A program made the translations under genes and the position numbers. The notes beneath the pieces were generated by a model that saw only the letters and a list, made by a program, of their open reading frames with translations, did not search any database and was not told the origin of the DNA. Shown piece after piece: positions 1-9,125 of a stretch of DNA of 64,000 bases (positions are counted from its first letter, which is position 1; every line of letters begins with the position of its first letter). Origin of the DNA: Mannheimia granulomatis (GTDB lineage Bacteria > Pseudomonadota > Gammaproteobacteria > Enterobacterales > Pasteurellaceae); contig NZ_CP016614.1 in NCBI RefSeq assembly GCF_013377255.1, positions 1,868,501 through 1,932,500 on the forward strand. Direction: 5' to 3'.

Positions 1-1033
1 TATCTTCAATTTGTGAACCACCACCTGTAATTACTATCCCCGCAATTAATTCTTGTTTTATGCCCTTTTGGAATAGCTCATGACGCAATTGTGTTAGCTC
101 ATTTTCAACCACTTTCAATAGATCACTATAGCACTGAGATGTTACCGTTGAAACTTGGGTTCGGGTAAAAGTACGAGCCATACGTCCGCCTAATCCCACT
201 ACCTCAATTTTTTTATCTGCATTATGCGTTGGTGGAGAAATAGCACTGCCATAGCTTACTTTAAGGCTCTCTGCTTCAGGACGAGATGTTGTAAATACTC
301 TAGCTAAATAATCGGTTATCGTATTGCCGGCAAATGGAATCACTTTACTAAATCTTAATGCACCGTCTGTATAAACCAGAACATCCATGGTACCGCCACC
401 AATATCAATTAAACATACACCTAATTCTTTTTCATCTTCAGTTAATACAGAATAGCTAGAGGCAAGTCCTGAAAAAACAACTTGATCAACTTTTAACTTC
501 GCACGCTCTACAGCGTTTTTTAAATTTTTAAGCCAAGCTTGATGACAAGCAATTAAATGGGCTTGTACTTGTAAACGCATACCGGATAAACCAATCGGAT
601 TTTTGGTTGCCGGTAATCTATCAACATGATATTCCTGAGGAATCATATGTAAAGTTTCCAGCCCATCCTGCAATTTAATTGCTTTTGCCATATCAACAGC
701 ACTTTCGATGTTATCTTGAGTAACAATCCCACTTGATAATGTTGACGAGCCAACTTCGTTTAAGCCAATGATATGCTGACCCGAGATAGCTAAAGTCACG
801 CCCATAATCTGACAATCAGCAATAGATTCCGCTTGTTCAATTGCGCGTTGAATCGAATTTACTGCGGCATCTAGATCAATAACACCACCACCATCTATGC
901 CTTTAGAAGGGCATACACCTGCCCCCATAACATTAATAACACCGTCGGGTAATACTTCACCAACAACTGCGACTACCTTTGATGTTCCAATATCAAGGCC
1001 AACAATAATTTTTGATTCTGCTGCTTTTGTCAT
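1..1033 (-). CDS. ftsA: Cell division protein FtsA (C-terminus outside window)
   Basis: FtsA is an actin-like ATPase that tethers FtsZ to the inner membrane and recruits later division proteins. The visible 344 codons begin at ATG 1033 (MTKAAESKIIVGLDIGTS). The first phosphate-binding motif GLDIGTS lies at about residues 12-18, the second, DIGGGT, at about 210-215, and the adenosine motif ITGGGS near residue 336. The family is about 420 residues, so roughly 75 residues including the membrane-targeting helix are missing beyond base 1. It follows ftsQ by 21 bases in the dcw operon and would normally precede ftsZ. No lesion is seen in the visible part. Confidence 0.97.
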   Translation of the reverse strand, partial: MTKAAESKIIVGLDIGTSKVVAVVGEVLPDGVINVMGAGVCPSKGIDGGGVIDLDAAVNSIQRAIEQAESIADCQIMGVTLAISGQHIIGLNEVGSSTLSSGIVTQDNIESAVDMAKAIKLQDGLETLHMIPQEYHVDRLPATKNPIGLSGMRLQVQAHLIACHQAWLKNLKNAVERAKLKVDQVVFSGLASSYSVLTEDEKELGVCLIDIGGGTMDVLVYTDGALRFSKVIPFAGNTITDYLARVFTTSRPEAESLKVSYGSAISPPTHNADKKIEVVGLGGRMARTFTRTQVSTVTSQCYSDLLKVVENELTQLRHELFQKGIKQELIAGIVITGGGSQIED

Positions 1034-1054
1034 ACTATTGTATACTTACTATGT

Positions 1055-1846
1055 TTAATTTTTTATAGGGCTGAAACCAACTGCTGCACCATGTGGGTAA
1101 CGTAAATCAACATAGGCTAATCGATTCCCTTCAGGCACATTAATTTCAGGAAAAATCGTCACAAAACGATCTATTTTCGAAGTCCACTCGCCCCTTCCCA
1201 ACCTTAATTCAACTTGATTGGTAAGTCTAATTGTCCATGAACCTCGACTATCGACAGAAACTGATGTTAAATCTAACTTACGAGCATTTAAATCTGTACG
1301 AATTTTATTCCAAGCATCCAGTACATTTTTACCTTCTGTATCTGGTCCATAAAGCAAAGGCAGCCCGTTTTGCTCTACTCTCTCTTTAGGTAGAGAGAAC
1401 ACTACTCCCTGTTCCGATACAAAATTAATATCATTCCAAACAGCAACAGGCTTATGCTCAACTAACGTAATGCTTAAACGATCAGGGTAAAGCTTACGAA
1501 CAACCACATCTTTGACCCAAGGCATAGATAAAAGTTTATCTTTGACCTCTTGAATATCTTGTCCAAAATATCCTTTTAGAGCCGGTTCTCTTGATAAAGT
1601 TTCCCGAATATCTGCATTCGTTGTAAATTCTGTTTTATGGGTCAAAGCATAAGCTCGAATCGGAGTTTTGTCCCAACTCTCAAGAATACTCTGCCACTTA
1701 CTATAAATACCAAATATAAATAGTACACATAATAACACAATTAACGGCTTAATGAATACTAGCCATTTACGTGAAGAAACTGAAGTTTTTGGATTAATAA
1801 CATTCAAACGCACATTTGTGCTGTTTTTCTTGCGGAAAATCCCCAT
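1055..1846 (-). CDS. ftsQ: Cell division protein FtsQ
   Basis: FtsQ is a bitopic inner-membrane protein that links early and late divisome proteins through the FtsQ-FtsB-FtsL complex. The 263-residue product has a short basic cytoplasmic tail, one membrane segment at about residues 28-49, a POTRA domain starting near residue 62 and the FtsQ beta domain after it (VEHKPVAVW, FVSEQGVVF). Its ATG overlaps the ddlB stop codon by one base (TAATG), which suggests translational coupling. Length is close to the family norm. Position between ddlB and ftsA is the standard dcw order. Confidence 0.96.
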   Translation of the reverse strand: MGIFRKKNSTNVRLNVINPKTSVSSRKWLVFIKPLIVLLCVLFIFGIYSKWQSILESWDKTPIRAYALTHKTEFTTNADIRETLSREPALKGYFGQDIQEVKDKLLSMPWVKDVVVRKLYPDRLSITLVEHKPVAVWNDINFVSEQGVVFSLPKERVEQNGLPLLYGPDTEGKNVLDAWNKIRTDLNARKLDLTSVSVDSRGSWTIRLTNQVELRLGRGEWTSKIDRFVTIFPEINVPEGNRLAYVDLRYPHGAAVGFSPIKN

Positions 1847-2757
1847 TAAACACTTAACTCCAATACTCGCTCAACTAATTTCTCAAATGAAATGCCGACA
1901 GTTGCAGCCGATTTAGGGAAAATGCTGTGACTTGTCATTCCCGGATTGGTATTCACCTCTACCAAACGGAAATTGCCTTTCGCATCCTCCATCACATCAA
2001 TACGGCTCCAACCACGACAACCTACTACATCGTAAGCAGCCTTAACTAATTTCGCTACTTCTGCCTGACGCTCATCATTTAAAGCAGGTACAACATATTG
2101 GGTGTTATCCGATACATATTTCGCGTGGTAATCATAAAATTCACCATCCGGAATAACCTGCACTGCCGGCAATATTTGACCATCTAGCACCGGTACAGAG
2201 TACTCATTACCAGCTAAAAACTCCTCAACTAAAACAATTGAGTCAAATTTTAAAGCTTCAGTAATAGCAGGCTCTAACTCCTCTTTGGTTTTCACTTTAA
2301 AAACCCCAACACTTGAGCCTTCACATGATGGCTTAACAAATACCGGTAAGCCTAATTTTGCAATAATTCCTTCAAAATCGACCGCTTGTCCACGCTGAAC
2401 AACAACCATATCTGCGGTTGGCAAGCCTACGGCATTCCATAATAATTTAGTACGAAATTTATCTAAGGTTACCGCTGAAGCCATCACACCACACCCCGTG
2501 TAAGGGATGCCCATTTGTTCTAAAGCGCCTTGCAATACACCATTTTCGCCAATACCACCATGTAGAATATTAAAGACACGCTGAATCCCTTTCTCTTTTA
2601 ATTTTTCAATCGGAAATTCTTTCGTATCAATACCTTCAACATTATAACCTAGGCTTTTTAACGCTTCTGTTACCGCAGCACCCGAATTAAGAGAAACTTC
2701 ACGCTCTTGTGATACGCCACCGAACAATACCGCAATTTTTTCGTTTTTAATGCTCAT
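1846..2757 (-). CDS. ddlB: D-alanine--D-alanine ligase B
   Basis: Joins two D-alanines with ATP in the cytoplasm to make the dipeptide that MurF adds to the peptidoglycan precursor. The 303-residue protein is the usual Ddl size and shows the ATP-grasp features: an N-terminal GGVSQEREVSLNSG segment, the central GSSVGVFKV loop, and the C-terminal metal-binding VEVNTNPGMTSHS. It sits between murC (15 bases upstream) and ftsQ (one-base overlap). The dcw position favours ddlB over ddlA. Confidence 0.97.
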   Translation of the reverse strand: MSIKNEKIAVLFGGVSQEREVSLNSGAAVTEALKSLGYNVEGIDTKEFPIEKLKEKGIQRVFNILHGGIGENGVLQGALEQMGIPYTGCGVMASAVTLDKFRTKLLWNAVGLPTADMVVVQRGQAVDFEGIIAKLGLPVFVKPSCEGSSVGVFKVKTKEELEPAITEALKFDSIVLVEEFLAGNEYSVPVLDGQILPAVQVIPDGEFYDYHAKYVSDNTQYVVPALNDERQAEVAKLVKAAYDVVGCRGWSRIDVMEDAKGNFRLVEVNTNPGMTSHSIFPKSAATVGISFEKLVERVLELSV

Positions 2758-2772
2758 TTATTTTTACCCTTT

Positions 2773-4200
2773 TTAATCTTTCCAGCTTTCCGCCAGACCA
2801 CGAGAAATTCGGCTTACACTCCCTGCGCCTTGAGCTAAAATCAAATCACCGTCTTGAATAATTTGATCTAAAACGTCACCTAATTGCTCAGTGTCAGAGA
2901 CCAAAATTGGATCGACTTTACCTAAATTTCGGATAGAACGAGCCAAAGATTTACTATCCGCACCAACAATTGGAGCCTCACCTGCAGCGTACACATCTAA
3001 TAAAATCAAAGCATCTACTTTAGAGAGAACCTGCACAAACTCATCAAATAAATCACGGGTTCGAGAGTAACGATGTGGCTGGAAAATCATCACTACACGT
3101 TTACCTTCCCAACCTTGGCGAGCAGCTTGAATAGTAACATCCACTTCTGTCGGATGATGACCATAATCATCTACCAACATAATTTTGCCGTTAGGGCGAA
3201 TAAATGAACCCAATTGGTCAAAACGACGACCGGCACCTTGGAAATCTGCAAGCGCTGCAAGAATCGCCTCATTTTCAATCCCTTCTTCTTTTGCTACAGC
3301 GAGTGCTGCAGTAGCATTTAATGCGTTGTGCTTACCAGGTACATTTAACAGCACCTCAATACGCTCACCTGTTGGGCAAACTACAGTGTAATGCCCTTGG
3401 AAGCCGGTTTGCTGATAATCTTCAATGCGGTAATCAGCCTTTTCACTAAAACCATAAGTGATAACTTGGCGACCCACACGAGGGACAATTTCCATCACTG
3501 TTGCATCATCTGCACACATCACTGCTAATCCATAGAAAGGTAAGTTACGTAAAAAATTCACGTAGGTATCTTTCATTTTCTCAAAGTCACCACCATAGGT
3601 ATCCATGTGATCAGGCTCAATATTAGTTACAACCGATACCATAGGCTGCAAATGTAAGAATGATGCATCACTTTCATCCGCTTCTGCAATTAAATAACGA
3701 CTTGCACCTAAGTGGGCATTTTTTCCGGCTGATTTTACCAAACCACCGTTTACGAAAGTTGGATCTAACTGCGCTTCTGTATAAATCATTGAGATCATAG
3801 CCGTGGTAGTGGTTTTACCATGCGTACCCGAAATCGCAATACCATGACGGAAACGCATAATTTCAGCCAACATTTCTGCACGACGAATCACAGGAATACG
3901 GGCCTCACAGGCAGCCATGATTTCAGGGTTGGTTTCATCAATCGCCGTTGACACCACAACCACACTAGCACCGGCTACGTTTTCGGCTTGATGCCCGATG
4001 AAAACTTTTGCTCCTGCAGCAGATAAACGCTGGGTTACCACACCATCAGCAATATCTGATCCCGAAATAGCATAACCTTCGTTTAATAATACTTCGGCAA
4101 TACCACTCATGCCTGCACCACCAATCCCGATAAAGTGAATTTGGCTCACGCGACGCATTTCAGGGACTAATTTTTTAATTTTGTCTTGGAAATTTTTCAT
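2773..4200 (-). CDS. murC: UDP-N-acetylmuramate--L-alanine ligase MurC
   Basis: Adds L-alanine to UDP-MurNAc, the first amino acid of the stem peptide, using ATP in the cytoplasm. The 475-residue protein starts with a Rossmann-like UDP-binding motif FIGIGGAGMSG at about residues 23-33 and has the Mur ligase P-loop GTHGKTTT at about 125-132, followed by the conserved EADESD and a C-terminal Mur ligase domain (DDYGHHPTE). It lies between murG and ddlB. The gap to murG holds an inverted pair of uptake sequences. Confidence 0.98.
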   Translation of the reverse strand: MKNFQDKIKKLVPEMRRVSQIHFIGIGGAGMSGIAEVLLNEGYAISGSDIADGVVTQRLSAAGAKVFIGHQAENVAGASVVVVSTAIDETNPEIMAACEARIPVIRRAEMLAEIMRFRHGIAISGTHGKTTTTAMISMIYTEAQLDPTFVNGGLVKSAGKNAHLGASRYLIAEADESDASFLHLQPMVSVVTNIEPDHMDTYGGDFEKMKDTYVNFLRNLPFYGLAVMCADDATVMEIVPRVGRQVITYGFSEKADYRIEDYQQTGFQGHYTVVCPTGERIEVLLNVPGKHNALNATAALAVAKEEGIENEAILAALADFQGAGRRFDQLGSFIRPNGKIMLVDDYGHHPTEVDVTIQAARQGWEGKRVVMIFQPHRYSRTRDLFDEFVQVLSKVDALILLDVYAAGEAPIVGADSKSLARSIRNLGKVDPILVSDTEQLGDVLDQIIQDGDLILAQGAGSVSRISRGLAESWKD

Positions 4201-4220
4201 CTTCTATCCTGTTATCTGTT

Positions 4221-4280
4221 TGCAAGCGGTTAAAAATTTCAATTATTTTGCAAATTTTACGTAAAATTTAACCGCTTGTA
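4221..4280. repeat. Inverted pair of uptake signal sequences
   Basis: GCAAGCGGTTAAA near 4222 and its complement TTTAACCGCTTGT near 4267 face each other across a short AT-rich spacer in the murG-murC gap. The pair could fold as a stem-loop in mRNA. Such head-to-head pairs are known in Pasteurellaceae as both DNA uptake sites and terminators. Here it lies inside an operon, so full termination is unlikely. Confidence 0.8.
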
Positions 4281-4282
4281 GA

Positions 4283-5338
4283 TCAATTCGCTTCTTGAAT
4301 AATTACCTCAGCCACACGTTGTGCTGCTGTTGGTGTCGCTTTGGCGCGGGCTTTGATCGCCATGTCCAATAATTTTTGACGCTCAGCAATTAATGGCTCT
4401 AATACTTTTAGTAACGACTGTGGATTAAAATCCGCTTGCTCAATAATGACTGCTGCGCCATCTTCTGCCAAATAATAAGCATTTAAAAATTGTTGACGAT
4501 CTTTATGTTGAAACGGAACAAAAATTGCCGGCAAACCTACCGCTGCAATTTCGCACACAGTTAAAGCTCCCGAACGACAAATCACAATATCCGCCCATTC
4601 ATAAGCCGCTTTCATATCATCGATAAATTCAGACGCAATGCCATTGCCGGTTTGTTGGTAAACTTCTGCAATACCATCTAAATTCCCTTTACCGACTTGA
4701 TGGCTAATAAACACATCACTCCCCAGAACTTTAGCAATTTCCGGCACAGTCTGGTTAATCACTCTTGCTCCTTGACTACCGCCCATCACTAAAATATTGA
4801 TTGGATACCCTCTTTCAGCAAAACGCTCTTGTGGTGTAGGCAAGTTTGATAAATCTTCACGCACAGGATTACCAACCACTTGGACATTTTTAAAAGCCGT
4901 CGGGAAAGCTTGTAACACTCGGCGCGCAACTTTTGCCAGCCACACATTAGTTAAACCTGCTACCGCATTTTGCTCGTGTAAAATCACGGGTACGCCACAT
5001 AATTTAGCAGCGATACCGCCTGGGCCAGAAACATAGCCGCCCATTCCTAAAACTGCATCAGGTTTATAATTTTGAATAATTTTGCGGGCCTGCATAACCG
5101 CTTTAAAAATAGCAAAAGGGGCTTTTAATAACGCACCTAAACCTTTACCTCTCAGCCCCGAAATTTCAATAAAATCAATCTCAATACCATGTTTTGGCAC
5201 AAGGATGGCTTCCATACGATCTTTTGTACCTAACCAGCGAATTTCCCATCCCTGTTTTTGTAGCTCTCGAGCTACTGCAATTGCCGGGAAAACATGCCCA
5301 CCGGTGCCACCAGCCATCACTAATAATTTTTTAGTCAT
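4283..5338 (-). CDS. murG: UDP-GlcNAc--lipid I transferase MurG
   Basis: Transfers GlcNAc from UDP-GlcNAc to lipid I to make lipid II on the cytoplasmic face of the inner membrane. I place the start at ATG 5338 (MTKKLLVMAGGTGG), giving 351 residues as in the family; the frame is open for 17 more codons upstream but that part has no family counterpart. The glycine-rich loop GGTGGH is at residues 10-15, and the second domain has GGSQGA and the donor-sugar region CRSGALTVCE. It lies between ftsW and murC. Confidence 0.97.
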   Translation of the reverse strand: MTKKLLVMAGGTGGHVFPAIAVARELQKQGWEIRWLGTKDRMEAILVPKHGIEIDFIEISGLRGKGLGALLKAPFAIFKAVMQARKIIQNYKPDAVLGMGGYVSGPGGIAAKLCGVPVILHEQNAVAGLTNVWLAKVARRVLQAFPTAFKNVQVVGNPVREDLSNLPTPQERFAERGYPINILVMGGSQGARVINQTVPEIAKVLGSDVFISHQVGKGNLDGIAEVYQQTGNGIASEFIDDMKAAYEWADIVICRSGALTVCEIAAVGLPAIFVPFQHKDRQQFLNAYYLAEDGAAVIIEQADFNPQSLLKVLEPLIAERQKLLDMAIKARAKATPTAAQRVAEVIIQEAN

Positions 5339-5462
5339 ACCGAACTCTTTGATTATAAAAACGCTATATTCTACCCGATTTTTACTCACTATGCTTGTGC
5401 TTTCAAAGCAAGTAGAAGATCACTATTTTTGCAAAATAAAATAAAAATCTGACCGCTTGTAA

Positions 5463-6641
5463 CTAAGAGGCTTTAATTTTCGCATGCCCGATCCTAACTG
5501 TTCGATTTTCGTGATCAATTCTTAACAACACAGCAATAGCAACGGACATAATCACTAAACTTGAACCTCCGTAACTTACAAGAGGGAAAGTCAATCCCTT
5601 AGTAGGTAATAAGCCGGATGCCACCCCTAAATTTACAAAGCCTTGTAAGAAGATCCAAATCGCAATTCCAAATGCCATATAACCTTTAAAACGCTCTTCT
5701 AGAATAAGCGATTCTTTACTGATTTTTAATGCTCGAACCGTCAATAACACCAATAAAAGCACAATGCACATAATACCGAAGAAGCCGAATTCTTCGCCCA
5801 CAACTGCCATCACAAAATCGGTATGGGCTTCAGGTAAGTATTCTAATTTTTGCACCGAATTACCTAGCCCTTGCCCCCAAAATTCACCTTGCCCAAATGC
5901 CATTTGGGAATTAGACAATTGGAAGCCATCGCCATAAGCATCCGCAAAAGGATCCATGAAGGAGGTTACACGTTTTAGACGGTATTCTGAGGTTAAAATC
6001 AATACGGCAAATAAAACTGCACCAACGACGCCTAAAAACATAAATTGCATTATTTTCGCCCCAACAATAAAAAGCATTGAGAATGTAAGCACGAATAATA
6101 CAAAGGTACTGCCTAAGTCTGGCTGTAAAATCAGCAAGAAACCAAATATAAACAAAATTACTGCCGGTCGCCAGAAACTGGCTTTTTCGGTACGGATTTC
6201 ATCATATTTACGTACATAAAAGCTGGCGAAATAACAAATAACCGCAAGCTTTGCCAGTTCCGCAGGCTGGAAATTCAAGATCCCAAGCGGAATCCAACGC
6301 ACAGCACCATTAATAGAACGACCAAAAATCAATACCGCAATCAAAAAGCTGATTGCTACGAAAAATAAAACAACGTTATATCGTTCCCATTTCTCAGACG
6401 GAATTTGTACAAAAATATAACAAAATATAATAGAGGCAATAATGTATAAGCCATCACGAATCGCAAAATAAAAGGGATCGTTATTCAATCTTGTACTAAC
6501 AGGAATAGAGGCAGATGTTACCATCACAAAACCAATTATTAACAAGCCTAAAAATAGCCAGATCAGTGTTCTATCATAAAGTGAATTAACCGGTGTTAAC
6601 CTTACCCATTTATCCCATTCTGTTTTAACTTTTTCTAACAT
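5463..6641 (-). CDS. ftsW: SEDS peptidoglycan glycosyltransferase FtsW
   Basis: FtsW polymerises lipid II at the septum in partnership with FtsI. The 392-residue protein is a polytopic membrane protein with about ten hydrophobic segments and SEDS family signatures: the NGAVRWI stretch, QPAELAKLA, QPDLGST and, near the C-terminus, the PTKGLTFPLVSYGGSS motif. It starts 8 bases after murD ends. A roughly 120-base gap with a single uptake site separates it from murG. Confidence 0.97.
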   Translation of the reverse strand: MLEKVKTEWDKWVRLTPVNSLYDRTLIWLFLGLLIIGFVMVTSASIPVSTRLNNDPFYFAIRDGLYIIASIIFCYIFVQIPSEKWERYNVVLFFVAISFLIAVLIFGRSINGAVRWIPLGILNFQPAELAKLAVICYFASFYVRKYDEIRTEKASFWRPAVILFIFGFLLILQPDLGSTFVLFVLTFSMLFIVGAKIMQFMFLGVVGAVLFAVLILTSEYRLKRVTSFMDPFADAYGDGFQLSNSQMAFGQGEFWGQGLGNSVQKLEYLPEAHTDFVMAVVGEEFGFFGIMCIVLLLVLLTVRALKISKESLILEERFKGYMAFGIAIWIFLQGFVNLGVASGLLPTKGLTFPLVSYGGSSLVIMSVAIAVLLRIDHENRTVRIGHAKIKAS

Positions 6642-6649
6642 TGCGCCTA

Positions 6650-7957
6650 TTATCCTTGTGGCTCTTGTTTTTGTGCGAGTGCCATAAACACATCACCACG
6701 ATGTTCAAAATTCTTAAATTGATCCAAACTTGCACAGGCCGGTGAAAGCAACACCATATCACCTCTTTTCAATTTCGCTCGGATTGCTTCAACAGCTAGC
6801 TCCATTGTTTCAACTAAAACACTTTGCTCACTTAATTCCGCTAAATCTGCACCGTCTTGACCGAAACAGTAGCAGACAATATTCGGTTTATTAATCAGCG
6901 GTCTTAATTCGGAGAAATCAGCCGCTTTTCCATCTCCACCCAATAATAGATAAAGCGTACCTGCCACATTTAAACCGTTTAATGCCGCAACTGTACTACC
7001 AACATTAGTCGCTTTAGAATCATTGACCCAACGTACGCCGTCATTAGTTGGAATTGCTTGGAAACGATGTGGTAAACCACCATAAACTTGGAGTGCTTTT
7101 ACGATTCCTTCACGTGGTACATTTGCAGCCTCCGCCAATGCCATCGCTGCTAGAGCATTCATTTCATTATGACGCCCGCTGATGAGCATTTGAGAGGTAT
7201 TCATCACCGCAATATCACCTACATAAAGCAAACCGTTGCTCATCGTGTATTCGGCATTTTGTTCTGCAAAACGTATCAAGTTTTTGACCGCTTGATCAGG
7301 GTAAGTTTGCGGATCTTCACCATTCACAATAATGTATTTGGCATTGTCATAAATACGTAATTTTGCCGCACGATAATCCGCAATCGAATTATAGCGATCC
7401 ATATGATCTTCGCTGATATTTAAAATCGTTGCTGCTTGAGCTTTTAGCGAATAAGTGGTTTCTAATTGGAAACTGGATAGTTCTAAAACAAAAAGTTCAT
7501 AATCTTCTTCTAACAAACTCAGCACAGGCACACCAATGTTACCGCCCATCCCTACTTTGATTCCGGCTTGTTTTGCCATCTCGGTAGTCAGTGTAGTTAC
7601 CGTACTTTTACCGTTTGAGCCGGTTATAGCAATAATTGGCGCTTTTGCTTCACGGCAGAAAAGTTCTACATCACCCACTACTTCAACCCCGGCTTGAATT
7701 GCTTGCTGAATTTCAGGGCTCGCCAATGCAAGCCCCGGACTTATGACAATTAAGTCCGATTTGAGCAACCACTCACTATTTAAACTGCCTGTGTGTAAAG
7801 GAATCCTTTTATCTAAGCGCTCTGCACCTGCCGGTTTTTCTCGTGTATCAATCACTTGTACATTCGCTTTTTTACGCATAAAGAAATCAACACAAGATAG
7901 GCCTGTTGTGCCTAATCCGATAATAGTGACTGTTTTATCTTGGTATTGGTTTTGCAT
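6650..7957 (-). CDS. murD: UDP-MurNAc-L-Ala--D-glutamate ligase MurD
   Basis: Adds D-glutamate to UDP-MurNAc-L-alanine with ATP in the cytoplasm. The best start is ATG 7957 (MQNQYQDKTVTIIGLG), giving 435 residues, matching the family; a longer reading frame to 7996 adds 13 residues that do not look like family sequence. The P-loop GSNGKST is at about residues 113-119, with WVNDSKATN and the C-terminal LSPACASLDQF typical of MurD. It is preceded by a strong hairpin in the mraY-murD gap. Confidence 0.97.
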   Translation of the reverse strand: MQNQYQDKTVTIIGLGTTGLSCVDFFMRKKANVQVIDTREKPAGAERLDKRIPLHTGSLNSEWLLKSDLIVISPGLALASPEIQQAIQAGVEVVGDVELFCREAKAPIIAITGSNGKSTVTTLTTEMAKQAGIKVGMGGNIGVPVLSLLEEDYELFVLELSSFQLETTYSLKAQAATILNISEDHMDRYNSIADYRAAKLRIYDNAKYIIVNGEDPQTYPDQAVKNLIRFAEQNAEYTMSNGLLYVGDIAVMNTSQMLISGRHNEMNALAAMALAEAANVPREGIVKALQVYGGLPHRFQAIPTNDGVRWVNDSKATNVGSTVAALNGLNVAGTLYLLLGGDGKAADFSELRPLINKPNIVCYCFGQDGADLAELSEQSVLVETMELAVEAIRAKLKRGDMVLLSPACASLDQFKNFEHRGDVFMALAQKQEPQG

Positions 7958-7985
7958 AATTTTTTCTCTAAATCTAAAAAACAGT

Positions 7986-8015
7986 ATAAGGTGCATTAAT
8001 AAAAATGCACCTTAT
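7986..8015. repeat. Perfect 12-bp hairpin between mraY and murD
   Basis: Arms ATAAGGTGCATT (7986-7997) and AATGCACCTTAT (8004-8015) are perfectly complementary with a 6-base loop, and a run of T follows shortly after on the minus (transcribed) strand. It looks like a rho-independent terminator placed inside the dcw operon, so it may be an attenuating or RNA-processing site. Confidence 0.75.
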
Positions 8016-8020
8016 GTACT

Positions 8021-9103
8021 TTAACGTAATTTAAGCGTCACTAAGCCCACTAACACAAGCATTAGCGTGATAATCCAGAAACGGACGATAACCCGTGGCT
8101 CCGGCCAGCCTTTTAATTCAAAATGGTGGTGAATCGGTGCCATACGGAAAATACGTTTTTGGCGTAATTTGTATGAACCCACTTGTAAGATTACCGACAG
8201 TGCCTCCACCACAAATACACCGCCCATTACAACTAACAATAATTCTTGGCGAACAAGTACGGCAATCACACCTAATGCACCGCCTAATGAAAGCGAGCCG
8301 ACATCGCCCATAAATACTTGTGCCGGATAGGTGTTGTACCATAAGAAACCTAAACCTGCCCCCACAATCGCGGTACAAAGGATTACTAATTCACCCGCAT
8401 TTGGAATAAACGGAATATGTAGATATTGAGCAAAGTTAAAGTTACCTGTTGCCCATGCAATCAAGGCAAAAGCGGAGGCAACCATAATGGTTGGCACGAT
8501 TGCCAAGCCGTCTAAGCCATCAGTTAAATTCACCGCGTTACTGGTGCCAACAATCACAAAGTAAGCTAAGATAATGTAGAACACGCCTAATTGTGGCATA
8601 ACATCTTTAAAGAACGGCACGACTAATTGAGTCGCTGCGGTATCTTTCCCAACCGCATACATCCCAAATACGGCAACTAAGGCAATGGCAGATAACCAAA
8701 AATATTTCCAACGGGCAATTAAGCCGTCTGTGTTTTTACGCGCAATTTTACGATAATCATCAATAAATCCCACCACACCATAGCCAAATAACACAAATAA
8801 GGTGAACCAAACATAAGGATTAGTTAAATTTGCCCATAATAATGTGCTGACACCGATGGCAATCAAAATCATAATACCGCCCATAGTTGGGGTACCACGT
8901 TTTTTAAAGTGGCTTTCCGGTCCGTCATTACGCACTTCTTGGCCAAATTTCAAAATTTGCAACCGGCGAATTACCTTCGGCCCAATCCAGAGCCCAATTC
9001 CCATTGCCGTTAATAACGCCATAATGGCACGGAAAGTAATATAAGATACAACATTAAACGCTGTATTATATTGAACAAGATATTCAGCAAGCCAAACTAA
9101 CAT
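8021..9103 (-). CDS. mraY: Phospho-MurNAc-pentapeptide transferase MraY
   Basis: Transfers phospho-MurNAc-pentapeptide to undecaprenyl phosphate, making lipid I in the inner membrane. The 360-residue protein has about ten membrane segments and the MraY catalytic motifs: FIDDYRK at about 113-119, NLTDGLDG at 192-199 and the MAPIHHHFE histidine cluster in the last cytoplasmic loop. Length equals the E. coli enzyme. It sits between murF and murD in the usual order. Confidence 0.98.
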   Translation of the reverse strand: MLVWLAEYLVQYNTAFNVVSYITFRAIMALLTAMGIGLWIGPKVIRRLQILKFGQEVRNDGPESHFKKRGTPTMGGIMILIAIGVSTLLWANLTNPYVWFTLFVLFGYGVVGFIDDYRKIARKNTDGLIARWKYFWLSAIALVAVFGMYAVGKDTAATQLVVPFFKDVMPQLGVFYIILAYFVIVGTSNAVNLTDGLDGLAIVPTIMVASAFALIAWATGNFNFAQYLHIPFIPNAGELVILCTAIVGAGLGFLWYNTYPAQVFMGDVGSLSLGGALGVIAVLVRQELLLVVMGGVFVVEALSVILQVGSYKLRQKRIFRMAPIHHHFELKGWPEPRVIVRFWIITLMLVLVGLVTLKLR

Positions 9104-9125
9104 TGTTTAGTCCTTAAAATAATAA

